Notes: generated by a model not told the origin, from the sequence alone. 64,000 bases of DNA from Heterocephalus glaber (GCF_000247695.1 NW_004624795.1:9103732-9167731), one strand, 5' to 3'. Numbered from the stretch's first letter, positions 1 through 13,016 are shown. Translations and numbers: made by a program.

Positions 1-56
1 TACCTAAAATGTACCAATTAATATATAAATTAAAAATAAATAAATAAATAAATAAA
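1..56 (+). mobile_element. L1 3' terminus, cut by window edge
   Basis: The first 20 bases match the last bases before the poly(A) of the L1 at 57.9 kb (tacctaaaatgtaccaat) almost exactly. An (AAAT)n tract follows at 35-56 and is the degraded A-tail. This is the 3' end of a plus-strand L1 whose body lies left of the window. Confidence 0.75.
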
Positions 57-1011
57 GGTTGTATACTAATAAAATGTGCAATGGATAGTTAAGTTCAAAT
101 ATTTTCAGTACATGTAACTTTGATGATTAACCTTTTTTGAGGGTAGTGTGATATTATGGATGCAATATGCCATTAATTGTTTTAGCTTTATTTAATATGT
201 TGCAGTGCTTTCAAATAGTACATAATTAATATGTTAATTAATATAATGGTTTGTATGGACCTTTTCCATTTTCTTTCGCATTATTTCCCTAATATGGGAA
301 AATTGATCCAAAAGAGATTGACAAATTTTGAGGCAATTTAAAATAGACATTAAACTTACATGATTCAAAGATAGATAACTTAAATCCTGTGCTTTTTCAC
401 CTATGAGCCATGTAAATCTGTACCTGTAGTTACCCATCTGTGAAATGTGGCCAATAATGATATATACCTTATAAGATCGTTGGAAGAATAATGTGAGTTA
501 TTCCTTGTGTTCATAGTAGCCATTAAGCAATATATATGTTCATTATTTTATTATAATTACTCTGTTATGATCAAAGCACTTTTGAAACCAATTATTATTC
601 CTAGGAAGCACTAGGGGATCCAGAAAGAAAGCTAGAACTATGTGAAGCATGGTGCTGATCACACTGCATTAATTTAGCAAGATGAATTAAAATTAACAAA
701 GTTGAAAATAGAGTCTGAAATGAAAAGCCCATGTTCAACTGTATGAAAAAAATACAGTATCATTGTAGCCAACTTTTGTTGTAATGAGCTAGAGAGATGG
801 AATGCTATATCACACAGACACACACAGGGAGTAACTAAAGCTTAGAGAGGCAATTGCATAACACTTAAACCTCAAGTAGACAAAATGTAGACAGTGCTTT
901 TTCTTCCATATAATAATTCTGAGTGTGTAGCTGTACTTGAGCACTGACATGATTATGCCATGCTGCTTTTCAAAACAGATGTATTTTGGACTAAAAGATC
1001 TAGGAATCAAT
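57..1011. other. AT-rich sequence, nothing recognised
   Basis: No open frame above chance length, no recognisable repeat and no RNA gene seen. Confidence 0.5.
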
Positions 1012-1116
1012 TTGTTTGTTTGTGTTTGTTTGTTTGTTTTTTGGTACCAGGGATCTAACTTGGGACCTTGTGCTTTCGAGGCAGGGGGCAGAACCACTGA
1101 GCTAAATCCCAGCCCT
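1012..1116 (-). mobile_element. ID-like tRNA-derived SINE
   Basis: Read on the minus strand, the element starts agggctgggatttagctcag, carries A-box and B-box like segments, ends in ggtaccaaaaaa and continues into an (AAAC)n tail, seen as (TTTG)n at 1012-1036. RNA polymerase III transcription is the family's usual mode; activity here is not shown. The 116-residue open frame at 810-1160 crosses this SINE and is not a gene. Confidence 0.85.
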
Positions 1117-1477
1117 ATACTGATATATATTTTAATACTTTTAATATGGTTTACATTCATTAAGGACTGGGGTCTGTTGTCAGATATTATGCATTAGCAA
1201 TGTAATGTGGATAAGATAATTCACCTCTTCAAGTGTTGGAAACAAAATTTCATTTGAAAAATAATACTAAAAGTACTGTATTTACTAGATTGATATCAAG
1301 GTCAGTCAGAAAGACCACACAAAGTTTTAGCAAAGCGCATGAGACATAGAATGTCAGCTATTACTATTTGGAGATAAAAGGTAATGGAAATAGTAAAAAA
1401 AGCCATTGATTGTATCATAACCTCGTTTTCATTAAGGTATAAATTACAGTAATTATTTAAGGTATAGTGTAGATTTA

Positions 1478-1777
1478 AGGGTCCTCCACAGGTCTGATAT
1501 TTAGAGGTAAGGCCTGGTCGGAGGGTATGGACACGGATGGCAGTGTGACCTGCAAGGGTGTATTTTAGTCTCTGGCTCCTCTCTGTCTGCTTCCTGCCTT
1601 CCATGGGTTGAACAACTTTCCTCTGTCACACACTTCAACTAGGTTATTCCGCCTTGGAGTTGCCCAACTATGGATTGAATCCTCAGAAAAAATGGCACCA
1701 AAATAAACATCTCCTCCTTTAATGTGCAGGTGTCAGGTATTTTCTCCACACAAGAGGAAACTGACTAATATAATATA
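1478..1777 (+). mobile_element. MaLR (MLT1-like) LTR, 3' part
   Basis: The segment has the MaLR 3' layout: a pyrimidine-rich stretch with ctctgtctgcttcctgcc, then a poly(A) signal in ccaaaataaacatctcctcc, then gtcaggtattttctccac and the terminal gaaactgactaatata. The 5' part is not recognisable. The assignment rests on memory of family layout. Confidence 0.65.
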
Positions 1778-1779
1778 TT

Positions 1780-2890
1780 TAAGGTATACACTTGATATTT
1801 GCTATAGGTATACATTGTGAAGTAACTTCTACAATCAAACTAATCAATGTATCCATCACCTCACACAGTTCCCGTTTTGTTTTTCTTTTGTCATAGTCAC
1901 ACAGAAGATAGATATGCTCCGTTAGCACATTTCAAGTCTGCCGCACAATACTGCTATCTATTGACGTATCAGATCCCCAAAACTCATCTTAGAACTTTGT
2001 GTCCCTTGGTCCTGAGTTTTCCATTTTCTCCTCCTTCAGTCATGACAAACATCATTTTACTCTCTTTTCTGTCCATCTGATATGTAAGTGAAATCATGCA
2101 CTATTTGTTATCCTGCATCTGGCTTACTTCACTTAGCATAATGTCCTCCAGGGTCAGGTATGTTGTCCCAAATATCAACATTCCCTTCTCTTGTTTAATA
2201 CTGAATAACATTCATGTGTGTTTGTGTGTATTTCTTCAGCCATTTAAGGTTTGCCTATTTCACCTATTTGGAATAATGCTGCAGTGAACCTGAGAGTACA
2301 AATCAATCTTTCACATACTGATTGTATTTTTATTTTTAATATATACTCAGAAGTTGTATTACTGTATCATAAGGTGGTATTATTTTTAATTTTTTTTTTG
2401 TACTGGGGATTGAACTTGGGACCTTGTGCTTGGAAGGCAGGCACTGGAACAACTGAGCCAAATCCCCAGCCCTTTATTTTTAACTTTTTGAAAAATGCCC
2501 ATAATTTTTTTCCCTCAGTGACTTCACAAATTTAATCCTACACAAATAGTGTGTAAGAGTGCTTTTTTGCTCCGCATTTTCTTTCATCATCACTTGCCAT
2601 CGTTTTTCATTTTGATAATATCTATTCTAACAGGTGTGAGGTGATATCTCTTTGTGGTTTTGATTTGTATTTGTTGATTCAAAATCTTGAGCACATTTTC
2701 ACATGCCCATTGACCATTTGTATATTTTCTTTTGAGAAATGTCTATTTAGGCCCTTTGCCCTTATTTTAAATCAAGTTATTTTCCTATGGCATTTCTTAT
2801 ATATTTTATATATTAATTCTGTATTCATGTGGTTCACAAATATTTTCCCCATTCTATAAGTTGCCTTTTTCAGTCTGTTATTTCCTTAGA
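1780..2890 (-). mobile_element. Ancient antisense L1 (ORF2 3' end and 3' UTR)
   Basis: Typical antisense L1 phrases appear in order: a degraded 3' UTR, tggcttacttcacttagcat near 2120, then ggtgtgaggtgatatctc near 2635 and gagaaatgtctatttaggcc near 2735, both from the ORF2 C-terminal coding region. No frame is intact. A younger ID SINE at 2390-2473 splits it. Confidence 0.8.
2390..2473 (-). mobile_element. ID-like SINE inside old L1
   Basis: Antisense ID element with a T-run at its left end (the A-tail). A 10-bp target-site duplication, ttatttttaa, lies at 2380-2389 and 2474-2483. The flanks read as one continuous L1 once the SINE is removed, so the SINE is the later insertion. Confidence 0.88.
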
Positions 2891-5886
2891 AAAAATATTG
2901 GCTCTAGAGTTGAACTGTCTCAGTTTAAATCCATCTCACTCATTGACATGATGTGAAATTAGTCAAAGGTATTTATAGGAGATTGTACTGTGGGTCATTC
3001 ATTTCCCCTTCTCACCTTCAAGTGGGGAGAAGGGCTATACTTCCCCTCTTCATTGAGACTGTATCGTCAATCAGGTTTAGCTAGAGTCCTAAGGGTTACT
3101 TTGGCAAAATTCTTACCTACCCACCTGTATTTCCTGGAATTCTCTCATTCCTTCTCTCTCAAATATTGGTTCCCATGTCAAGGTAGATCCTAGAATGAAG
3201 ACAATGCAAAGCAGAGAAAAGAAGCTAGTATAAGAGAGGAAATAGCTTTTGTTGCCTTTGCCTGCCTTAATTCATTTAAAGCATAATGTCCAATTCTTGG
3301 TTTGGAGATTCATGTGACATTCATAAGACCATAATGAAAATCTGTCCATTAAAGTTTCTGGCACCAAGCAATTTACTGATAGTTTTCTGTCTTAATAATT
3401 AGTATTTCTTTAAGACATTTTATTCACATGATTATCAGTAAACTCTTCTTCAACGTTTACCTTCTGAACTTCAGGTGCTGGGTCATTAATCTACAGAAAT
3501 TCCCATGGCATGTCTAAATCTTAGATTTATTGTGAGGCCCAACTAAAAGGACCATAAAGAGATGATCTTAATTTCTACCTCTATCTACAGCTTGGTAACA
3601 TGTGATCTTACTAAAGGATTTTATTTTGAATATTTTGGCCTTCTATTTTTTTATATGTAAATTATAAGTAATGTATATAGTTATTGCAAGTTCTCAAAAA
3701 TTGTATATGTAAAAATGTGAAGCATGGCTCCTAGCAGACACTAGAAACTCAAGAAATAGTTCTTCATGTACCACAATACTGACATATTTTTCTGGAAATG
3801 TGCGCTATAAGTAGAACTTGGAGCACTATGAAAGAATGTTTAATCAGAACATGTATTTTAGGAAAACGTTCAAATTTTCAGGACTCCTTCAAGGGACAAA
3901 ACTTCTTCATATCCAAAGCATACCTAAACTCAACTGATCTAGGCAACATCGGTTCATCTAACATTAGAAGTAAAGCCGTTGTAACTGTCAGAGAAGACAG
4001 ATGCCACTACTTTAAGCCAACATTTTGCTTGATAGTGTAAACTTCTTTGCAAATTTCCATGTTGATTTTCATCACCAATATTTCAAGATTTGCTGAAGTT
4101 TCTGTTCTTGGGTATGGGAAAAGTTTCTGTTTTTTATTAAAAACATTTTTACAATCTAATGTTTGTTTGCTACTTAGCTAGTGTAATCTTCTTTTAAAAT
4201 GCATGCATTTGGAATGAATATTACATTGCAATAGGAATCTCATCTTTAGTTTCAGTAACACCTTATAGATGTAATGGGTTTTGCACATTTGCCAATGGTG
4301 TTTGGAATCACAACAATCACTCAACACTATCAGCTTAACTTGTTATTAGACTTTGCAATAATCAGCTCTGCTGCCATTCCCCTTTGTTACTTCCAGAAGG
4401 CTCTGAATAAGCAGTAAAGACCACTCACCTACACCCTCTTCTATGACTTGTATCATAAAAGCCCTAAATGAAAACAATGTGAACTATGCAGTAATCCTTT
4501 CTGCCCAGCTTAATAAACTGTTTACAGGAAACATCCAAGTCCATGGATCATAGTTTCTTTGTAGGGAAAGTTTTATTCTTACTAGAAAAAATGCTATGCA
4601 TAGTCACTAGTATCATGCTGTATTTTATTTTTTCATGTCTACTTTTAATTTATTAAGCATGGACTGAGGGCAGTGATATGTACGTCAGTAGGAGAAGTGC
4701 TAGAAATATGTGGCACAGAAAAAATTTCAGACCCAGTGGTTGTCAGTTTTGTTTGTGTTTCTCAAGCGTAGCTCTAGAGAATGAGAGATCCTTAAGCTGA
4801 GTCATGAGTCATTTTTAAATAAGTGAAAGGTGATCCTTTTTAGAGAAAGAGAAACATGTAAAGATGAGTAGATAAAAATGACTGTGGTATCTTTGGGGAA
4901 ATACAAATAAGTCAGAAAGATAAGTGCGTAAGTTGTATTATCTGTAAGACAACAGCGAGAACCCAAGAGTGACAGCAAGCAACCAAGAGACAGATTAGAG
5001 AGTGGCTTATGTAAAATGATACGAAATTTAAATTTCATAGTTTATGTAATAGGATGCTGTTCAAGGCATTAAAAGAGGGAAATTACTGAATTTTGTTTTA
5101 GCAAGACGTGTGTAATAGTATGAAAGGTGTTGAATGGAGTAAGAACAGAACAATAATCCAGAAGAAAGACAGCGGCAGGACTATGCATGAAATTGAGAAA
5201 ACAGAAGAGAGGAACATCCATATAGTGTTAAGAAGAACAATAAAGACTTGATAGAATAGGAAAGAAAGGAGAGGCGGGAGTAGTTTCATTCACAAACTGA
5301 ATTTTTTGAGGGTGGAGGGGCTGTTAAATCAGAAATCATGAGAGAACCAGCAACATTTTGCAAGGTTTTGTGTTTTGTTTTGTTTCTCTTTCTGTTGTTT
5401 CATTCTTTTTGGTTTCTATTGTAAATGATTTGCAAACATATTATTTATTTCACTCTTAACCTAGCTGGATTAATAAATTGCCTTAAGCTGGAGAACAGGA
5501 AAGAAAAATAAATAAAATATACTTAGGAAGTCCATTTACTTCAAATTTTGCTGTCTTGAAGCCTGAGCCATCACATAACATTGTTCAATTACTAAGTTGG
5601 AAAGAAAGAAAATAGAGAGAACTTTAATGATGTGAACCTAGGGCAGTAGAGCAGGGCCCTAAAATTCTAGACACCCCAAGAGAAGCAAATGGCAAATGTA
5701 AGAAGTCAACTTGGCTACCTCTCAATGGCACATGGATCACAGTTAACATATCCCTCTGGAGACTTAGCCGTACTGCACATTCAAAAGCAGAATTGTTGGG
5801 CTGTAAGCTATTTAGTTGTGCAAGATATATTTTGGTATGCATAAATATATAATATTTCCTTCCTTCTTCTCTTTTTTTCTTCTTTT
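2891..5886. other. Mostly unique sequence, nothing recognised
   Basis: About 3 kb with no gene, RNA or clear repeat identified. Open frames here (up to 81 codons) are of chance length for this base composition. Confidence 0.45.
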
Positions 5887-5969
5887 TTCTTTTTTAGTGC
5901 CTGGAATCAAACTCAGTGCCTAGCGCTTGCCATGCAGGCCCTGTGCCACTGAGCTAAGTTCCCAGTCCT
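5887..5969 (-). mobile_element. ID-like SINE, diverged
   Basis: Antisense ID element: T-run, then agtgcctggaatcaaactca and gtgccactgagctaag, ending cccagtcctc. It is more diverged than the copies at 22.7 or 59.3 kb and no clear duplication was seen. Confidence 0.75.
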
Positions 5970-6103
5970 CTACCTTTCCTTTTTCTCTCCCTCCTTCCCT
6001 CTCTTCTCTTCTCCTTTTTTGCTTTCCTTCTTCCCTTCCTCTCTTCCTCTTCTCTCCTTCTCCTTCCCTTCCTTTCATCCCTTCTCTGTCTCTCTCTCTC
6101 TCA
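5970..6103. repeat. Pyrimidine-rich low-complexity tract
   Basis: Nearly pure C/T sequence made of ttcc, ctct and tctc units ending in (TC)n. It directly abuts the ID SINE and may have grown from sequence next to it. Confidence 0.85.
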
Positions 6104-6900
6104 ATGATAGAGGGAAGAAAAAAATGTTACAATAATTGGGTTATTTACATGATGACTTCTATAAGGAGATGAACAATTCCTATTCCTTCCCTTAAAATAG
6201 ATCTCTGTATTACAAAAGCCAACCATGAACACACTTTAAGAGTTTTCAAATAAAAATGCACAAGCAGCAAGACTTTAATGTACAAGAGAAAACACGTTGT
6301 TATGTGCATTTTCATGAGATATATAGGAAAATCACAAGATCAGTGAATATTCTTACATATTCAAATAAATGATCATTATTTATATCTATTCATAGAAGGA
6401 AAACTACAAACTACAAGACCAATAGAACAAAGTAAGGACAAAAACTAAAAATTTTATTTTTTTCTCTCTTATATGTTATTTTTCATATTTGGATATTTTT
6501 ATTCTTTATTTTAACTACCGATATACACATTACAAACTTGACCTTTTTATATGTGGCCAACTGGCAAATGATCATTAGCATTTTAACATTGAAGTTAATA
6601 ATTCTTTTTTTAAATTCAGAAAAATTTTAACATATGTCTTTGGATTAACTTATTACTTAAATGTATTGCTTATAATATTCTTTTCTGTTTAGTAATCAGT
6701 TAACTTTACCATGCTGGTCATTTTTTTAAATGTAAACCCAAGTCATAAATTGCTTCCTCATTTGCTAAAAGGAAAACATAATTAAATTTTATAGAACAGA
6801 TGTTTTCATTTTTGAGGAAAGAGTCAAGAGCTTGTAGCACAATCTACCTAAAGAATTTTTCCCTAAATCATTATCACAATCATTAGAGGTAAAATTGGAA
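6104..6900. other. AT-rich sequence, nothing recognised
   Basis: No gene or classified repeat seen. Confidence 0.45.
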
Positions 6901-6909
6901 ATTTATTCT

Positions 6910-6999
6910 TTTTTTTTTTTTTTTTTTGGCCAGAGCTCAAACTCTGGACCTTGTGTTTGTGAGGCAGGTGGCAGAACCACTGAGCTAAACCCAGGCCCT
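6910..6999 (-). mobile_element. ID-like SINE
   Basis: Antisense ID element with a long T-run (its A-tail). The flank atttattct at 6901-6909 recurs at 7004-7012 as the target-site duplication. The right copy continues into the T-run at 7012-7022, so the SINE landed in the A-tail of the neighbouring LTR-derived copy. Confidence 0.85.
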
Positions 7000-7012
7000 G
7001 GATATTTATTCT

Positions 7013-7419
7013 TTTTTTTTTTCAAGAGTAGGAAAAATTTATTGCGAGAAAGAAAGCTTCTGCCTAAGAGAGATAGAAGGGGGACTGAAAAGTGGATTCC
7101 CCGCCCACCCTGCTTTTCAGATGTTTTATACAGCAAAGCCACATGGTGAGGTGGGTACAAAGTGGGACAAAAGTATAAGACCCAGTGGAAATTTACAAGG
7201 TGGGCATGAGGTGGGACAAAACCACGACCAACCAATAAGACTGCAAGTACAGTCACCCAGGTAATATTGATTAATGGGAGTCAAATGGGGGAACAAGTGG
7301 CATAGCAAGCATACAAGGAACTAAGCAAGGGGTGGGTCCGGGATCTTTTTTGGCAGATCTTTGTCCCCCATTCGAATTTATTTTTAAAACGTGTATAGCT
7401 GTACCATTTAGCCCCCACA
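7013..7419 (-). mobile_element. LTR-derived element with A-tail
   Basis: On the minus strand this starts at a possible LTR end (tgtgggggctaaatggtac), has an inverted CCAAT region, a TATA box (gctgtataaaacatc), a G-rich stretch and a poly(A) signal (cgcaataaatttttcc) followed about 17 nt later by a run of A (T-run at 7012-7022 on plus). The order CCAAT, TATA, AATAAA is that of an LTR U3-R. An A-run where U5 should be suggests a reverse-transcribed polyadenylated transcript. The family is not identified. Confidence 0.55.
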
Positions 7420-9019
7420 ATGACTTCAACAAGCATTGTAGTTTGGAGAGAGAGTAAAAGATAAGTGGTAACATTTTTCCCCTTGCATAGTAAGTTCTTT
7501 GCCTCTATTATCATCTGAATAAATATCAAATATATTACCCCCTCATTCTTTGCATTATATAGTTAAAAACACCCTATTGAAATTAATTTTCTACCTTAAA
7601 TCCCTAAATGAACTTTGATAACACCGTCTTCCATACTTTTCCTTTTTGTCTTTCACTGATTCCAAATAATCTATCTCATTTTTCTTGGACTTAATTGTCT
7701 TACGTCTTTTTCAGTACAACTCTGATGACAAATATTCATTGTTCACCACTATTAATTTCTTAATCCTTATTCTTTCTTCACAGTAAAATTATTAGCAAAG
7801 AAAAATAGGTCGATAAACTTTTGAATTCTTACCTACACTTTAGATCAATACAACTTGGTACGTTATTTCTGCAGGACAAGAATTCAGTAGTACCTAATGT
7901 TAGAAGAATTAAAGAATATTTGTATGACAAATGACTTGGGTTTTGTCTTTTTGGATGTGTACTGTCTACAAGTTTTATTGATAAGTGAGCATTTCTGAGG
8001 CCTCTTATTGTATGGTGGGGGTGATTTTTGATATTAGAGAAATAACGTGAACAAGACAAAAAGCACCCTTTATTGTCAAGAAAATTATTTGATAGTTGTA
8101 AGGGCAGTGGGGCAAAAACTAATAATAAATTGAACTACCAAATAAATAATCATAAAAATCAGCAGATGTTTAATGATGACATGAAGAAGAATTCTTGGAT
8201 GTCTATTTTTGACAGAATGGCAAGAAAGTATCTTGGAGATGGAGGCATTTGAGCCAAGTTCTAATGGACAGTTAGCCATCCAAAAATGAAGAAAGCTTAG
8301 TCTAGATAGTGCAAAGACTCTGAGGACCTGCTAAAGTAATGAAAAAGAGTATCATGGATACAAGGGCCTCACCAGAGAGAGGGAAACCAGCATTAGGAAA
8401 ATGTGAGTAAAGCAGAAGCCACATCGCATAGTGTTTAAATGTGGAAAGAGGACTTTGCCCATTTTTCACATGATCAGTTCTATATGAATGCTTTTATTTT
8501 TTTTCCTCCCATAAAGAACAAATCAAGTAATAGAATTGATTTTAGATAAATATTTAACAAATGTGAGCATTATCCTACCACCCCAGAATAATTTCAGTCC
8601 AAATGTCTGACATCCATAGTATGTTATTAACATTATTTTTAAGCTTCATAAGTTGGAGGGGAGAGTATGTTTACTTATTTTTTATAAATTTGAGTAAATT
8701 ATGAATGGATTTAAAGGTTTAAATGATAGTAATTTCAACTTCAAAGCAATTTGCTTACAGCTATTTTCTGTATATATACATGGTAAAAATTAATACTTAT
8801 TTTTAGATCTATGAAAGAGTTAATTGCTTTGCTGTAGTTTATAGTGACACTTATCCTTTCTCCTTTTGAAAAGAGAATAAAAGCCTGTACTCACCCTTAG
8901 ACGCAAAGGCTTAGATAGCATTTTTTCTCATTTCTACTTGAAGTCATCTAATAAGCCCTGTTTTAACTGAAAATATTTCTCATTTGATTTCATAATAGCT
9001 TAGTGTGAATTTGGTATTA
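7420..9019. other. Mostly unique AT-rich sequence
   Basis: No gene or repeat recognised with confidence. Confidence 0.4.
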
Positions 9020-9240
9020 CTTCTTTTATTCTTTTAAAATTAATTTTATTGGTACACCACAGATAAACATAATGGTCACTTTCATTATAGGGAATTTGTA
9101 CCTGTATCTAATATATCTCGATTCCTCATTTTCCCCCATTTCCCTCTTCTCCCGTCAACCCCTCTTCCCCTCCTTATTTACAAAAGCTTTATTTCCATTT
9201 TTTTTGCCTTCTATTCTTTATGGTATTCCTTCTTGTTTTT
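9020..9240 (-). mobile_element. Antisense L1 3' UTR fragment
   Basis: The stretch from ttattggtacaccacagata through tacctgtatctaatatatct to the pyrimidine-rich cccatttccctcttctcc mirrors the 3' UTR of the L1 at 38.5 kb, also antisense. It ends inside the UTR, so it is a short 5'-truncated copy. Confidence 0.7.
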
Positions 9241-9511
9241 ATGGGAAACATAAATTGCATACACACAATATATACCCAGAGCGTGAAAAAAGCTGCTCAT
9301 TTATTCTTTGGAGGCCTCTGAATCTTTTTTCTATTCTTCTTCTTTTGTAAGCTCTGTCATAGGACTTGGTTCTTCAGCTTTAGTCAAGAAAATACTGCAA
9401 CTTCACATCACTGAAAAAAATGTTTTAATCATTTTTGCATTGTTTGTATCTTTTTTTATATAAGTAAATTAGCATTAGAAAGATCTATTGATAGCTTGAC
9501 TACTTTTGAGA

Positions 9512-9549
9512 TACACACTTGATCTTAGCCAAAAGACCTAGAAGCAATA
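9512..9549 (-). pseudogene. U2 snRNA 5' fragment, antisense
   Basis: The reverse complement matches the first ~35-40 nt of U2 snRNA with a few substitutions; cttttggctaagatcaagtg is preserved. It includes the region of the branch-site recognition sequence but only the 5' end of the RNA. There is no A-tail. The flanks tttgagata (9505-9513) and tgtgagata (9552-9560) match at 8 of 9 bases and may be a worn target-site duplication. It cannot make a functional snRNA. Confidence 0.7.
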
Positions 9550-9560
9550 TATGTGAGATA

Positions 9561-11265
9561 AATAAAAATGTACAAGTTTATATTTGCTTCAAATTAGATA
9601 ATATGTTCATTAAATTCTATGTGGTGTATCTTGTCCTATAAAATCAAAGTTGTTTTCAGATGATTAGTGTCTATATGATAATTTTCATAATCTGCATGAA
9701 ATATTTATCCTGGGGACTTTGTGAACTCTAGGAAATTGATCCTGAGGATGAATTGAGTATCTTTGAAATGAAAGATGTGAGTGTTGAATGAAAGTAATCA
9801 GTAAAGAACTATGTAAGTGTTTAAGTCACAGCCCTATCCTTAAGCAGCTTCGTAGTATAATTGCAAAAGCAAGGGAGCACTAACTGAAAGTGTGAAAGAC
9901 AGCACTGTATGGACCATTTCAATAAAAGTAGGTTTTAATCACAGCTGTAACTTTAGAAAAGTTACTTAAACTTTCACATCTTCTCTTCACAAAGCTATAA
10001 GAAAAAAGGCCAATTAATTGATGTTTGAGATTGCTTCTAACTCTAATTTTCTAGGGGATCCCAGAGAAAGTTAGATAAATCAAGTGCTTAGCATCAATCC
10101 CAGCTCCAGTAGAACAGTATATCTAAAACAATCAAATTGACTGAAGCAACATATCTGAGTTAAATAAGTGTTAGAAGTCCCAATCTTGCACTTTCATCCT
10201 CTAACTACAGATAATGGTAGTATGACAGTGAAAACAATGTTTATTTCTTGTTTTGAAGAAGACAAAGATTAAGAGAGCTCTAAAGAAAGCAAAATATCTG
10301 TATGCCGTAAAGCAAAACTTAATGCTCCCAGCTATAGGTACTTACTTCTTTTTCCCTGTTGTGTGAAAGGATGGCCATGTCACTCTTTTCAAACCATTGA
10401 GATATGAGTAGAATTGGGTGAACGGGGATTATTGGAAAAACTCATAAATGTAGAACCTTTATGCCTTTCTTCTGTCTCCTTGATTGAAAGAGAGGCTTAA
10501 GGAAATGAAATAAGACAGATTAAAAATAAAAGCTGCACATTTGATAATAGGAAAAGAATGAAGAACAAACTATGGACCATGATTGTTTTATAGAACATCT
10601 GTTTTAGAGAGCCAATACAGTTTTTTGTTGCATGGGAAAATATACCACTGTTTCAGCGACATTAAAATGGATTTTCTTTTACTTCTGTTACTTGCAATTA
10701 TATGCAGTCTTTTCTATTGCAAGTTAGGACGAAGGTGGAGTTTACACCCAGAATAGCAATTCACATCTCAAAATGTGGTAGCAGTGGAGGTTGGAGATTA
10801 TGGGAATGTGTTTTGAGGCACCGAGTAATCTACCTACAAATAAAGCCTCGAATCCAGGGTTAAATGTGCATCGTAGTTCACACAACTTGACTAAATTGTA
10901 ATACAATCTTATAAGATCATAAGGGAACTTTATCATAATTAATCAATTTAACATTAACTAAAGCTGTACGTACACTCCAAATCATAATGAAGACCAAAAA
11001 GGAAATGCTGAAAATTTATGCTCATCTAAATTGTTGAATACACAAATGAAAAACAAAAGTATTCATGGATATCAACCTATATGAAAACTCAAATTACAGA
11101 TGGAATAGACACAATAAAACTAGGATATTGGTGACTGCTACAGAAGGAAGAGGAATAACTTCCACAATGGTGCCAGGAGAATCTCTGTGTATCTACTGCC
11201 CAGGAAACAGCCATAACTGGTGGAAAAAATTTAATAGAGTTCCTGGAAATATTTCTGAGGTCATA
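9561..11265. other. Unclassified sequence
   Basis: No gene or classified repeat seen. The open frames of 60-80 codons are unremarkable. Confidence 0.4.
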
Positions 11266-11267
11266 TA

Positions 11268-11690
11268 TAGATACTCCTTGCTTAATGACCTACCTGTTTA
11301 ATGACTATTTGGATTTACGACTTACCTGCTGTATTCAGAACTGACAACCCACCATTCCGACTTATGACCTGTCTTTTTATTATACTGTTCTGTACCTCCT
11401 GTTCATAGAACCTCAGTGTCTTTTATGTACTGTACACCTTGTTTATACAGTATTGTAGTTTTTGCCTACTGCACCATACAGTACAGCACTGTAGTTTTAT
11501 GTTGTGTTAGACATTATAGTATTGCATGTAAGTGTTATGCAAATAAAAGCAAAGTCAAGTTGGAGTTTTCTTTGACCATTTCTTTGTTCTGAACATTGTA
11601 ATAAACATGCTATATATAATTCCTCATTTAGGAACTGATTCATGTAATGACCTAGTCGCAGGAATGGAACTCAGTAATGAAATGAATAAT
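11268..11690. mobile_element. Non-autonomous DNA transposon, copy 1
   Basis: Left end tagatactccttgcttaatg is preceded by TA. The body shares long stretches with the element at 13,017-13,375, including ttatgcaaataaaagcaaag and atagagcctcaatgccc-like sequence. The right end is eroded (cgcaggaatggaactcagta). There is no transposase frame. Tc1/mariner-superfamily membership is inferred from TA flanks on copy 2. Confidence 0.7.
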
Positions 11691-11719
11691 GCCAGTAGCC
11701 TATTTTAGGCACATTCACT

Positions 11720-11779
11720 AAGCTACCTATCCAAAAATATATATGGGAAAATAAGCTGCCTATCCGAAAATATATATGG
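11720..11779. repeat. Imperfect 33-bp tandem duplication
   Basis: The unit aagctacctatccaaaaata recurs 33 bases downstream as aagctgcctatccgaaaata, each followed by tatatgg. Two copies only. Confidence 0.8.
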
Positions 11780-13014
11780 TTTGCCTCTTTGAATGTAGAA
11801 GGTAGTATTTGGAGGAGGATGGACTTTTGATCACATAGGATGCAATCAGAACAGCTGTGTCAAAGGGCCAGAAAAATTTATCAGTGCACTCTTTTAGTTG
11901 GGCTCACTTGTAGGGACTGTTTGCTTCCAACTGTTCCTTAGGTGATAATAAAACTGATTCATTTGCAGTTAAATTAACAGAAATAAATAAATTAATTAGG
12001 AATGATGTTACCTATGAAACTCTTTGACATGTAGAAATGTCTCATATCAAAAGGGTACACATATTTTCTCAAGGGTTATTTATAAACTTGCAGACCACAG
12101 GAAAGAATGTAAGAATAAATTATCATCATTATTCTTGGCTCTTTGATTGTTTTATGTGTATACTTTTTGTCTTACACTCCTGTCTAGTAAGTGTGTTTGC
12201 TGCTTACTTTATATGTCTTTCTGTCCTCCAAGGTATTTACTCCAGAGGCCAAGCAGTGGCTCCATTAACCACTTTCCAGTTCAATTATTTAAATACAGAA
12301 TGACAAAAAGATGCATTTTTCATTAATTTTTATAAGATAACAGGAAATATAAAAAATATAATTTTATCAAATTTATTCATTACGAGAATTAACTGCTTGA
12401 AATGGCACCTGCTGGAGCAACACTCAAGACAGTCAGGATGTAAACAGATGCACTGCCTGAGTGACACTTGGGGTAAACTGTTAAGTGGTTTTAATGCTAG
12501 TTTCACTGTCAAAGATATTTGGCATTTCCGGTAATTTTTACAGAGTCAAATAGATTCATGGATCTGTGATATCTTATTAGTAGTATTTTAATTTCCCTAA
12601 TGGGTCAAAATAGCACTTTCAAAACACTGCTTTCAGCAATATTAACTGTGTGGTCAATGATGTAACCTTGAATAATTCGTGGAATCTACTGAGATGCCCA
12701 GAAAGGGTATGTGAAAAAATACTTGAATAGATGCTTTATTGATTTGCTGAAGATCCTATCTGGATTGTGTCTGTTTTGCTACCATGATTATTGATGAACA
12801 CTTTCTATATCATTGCTATATCATAAAATATCCCTCATTTTCTGAATATTTTTATCCCTGCTTTTTTCTGACATGTGAGGGATCAATACTGCTTGAACCC
12901 AGCTGATGTGATTTGTTGGTGGCTGCTGTATTTTATTATAAAAATTATTGGAGAGCATGTTTTCTTAAGAAAAAAATAATTTTCTTTAAACTATTTTGAT
13001 AACATGATGTCTAA
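11780..13014. other. Unclassified sequence between two transposon copies
   Basis: No gene or RNA recognised. Confidence 0.4.
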
Positions 13015-13016
13015 TA

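Noticed and set aside
810..1160. 116-codon minus-strand frame as a gene
   Set aside because: Its middle is the ID SINE at 1,012-1,116 and the rest is unremarkable.
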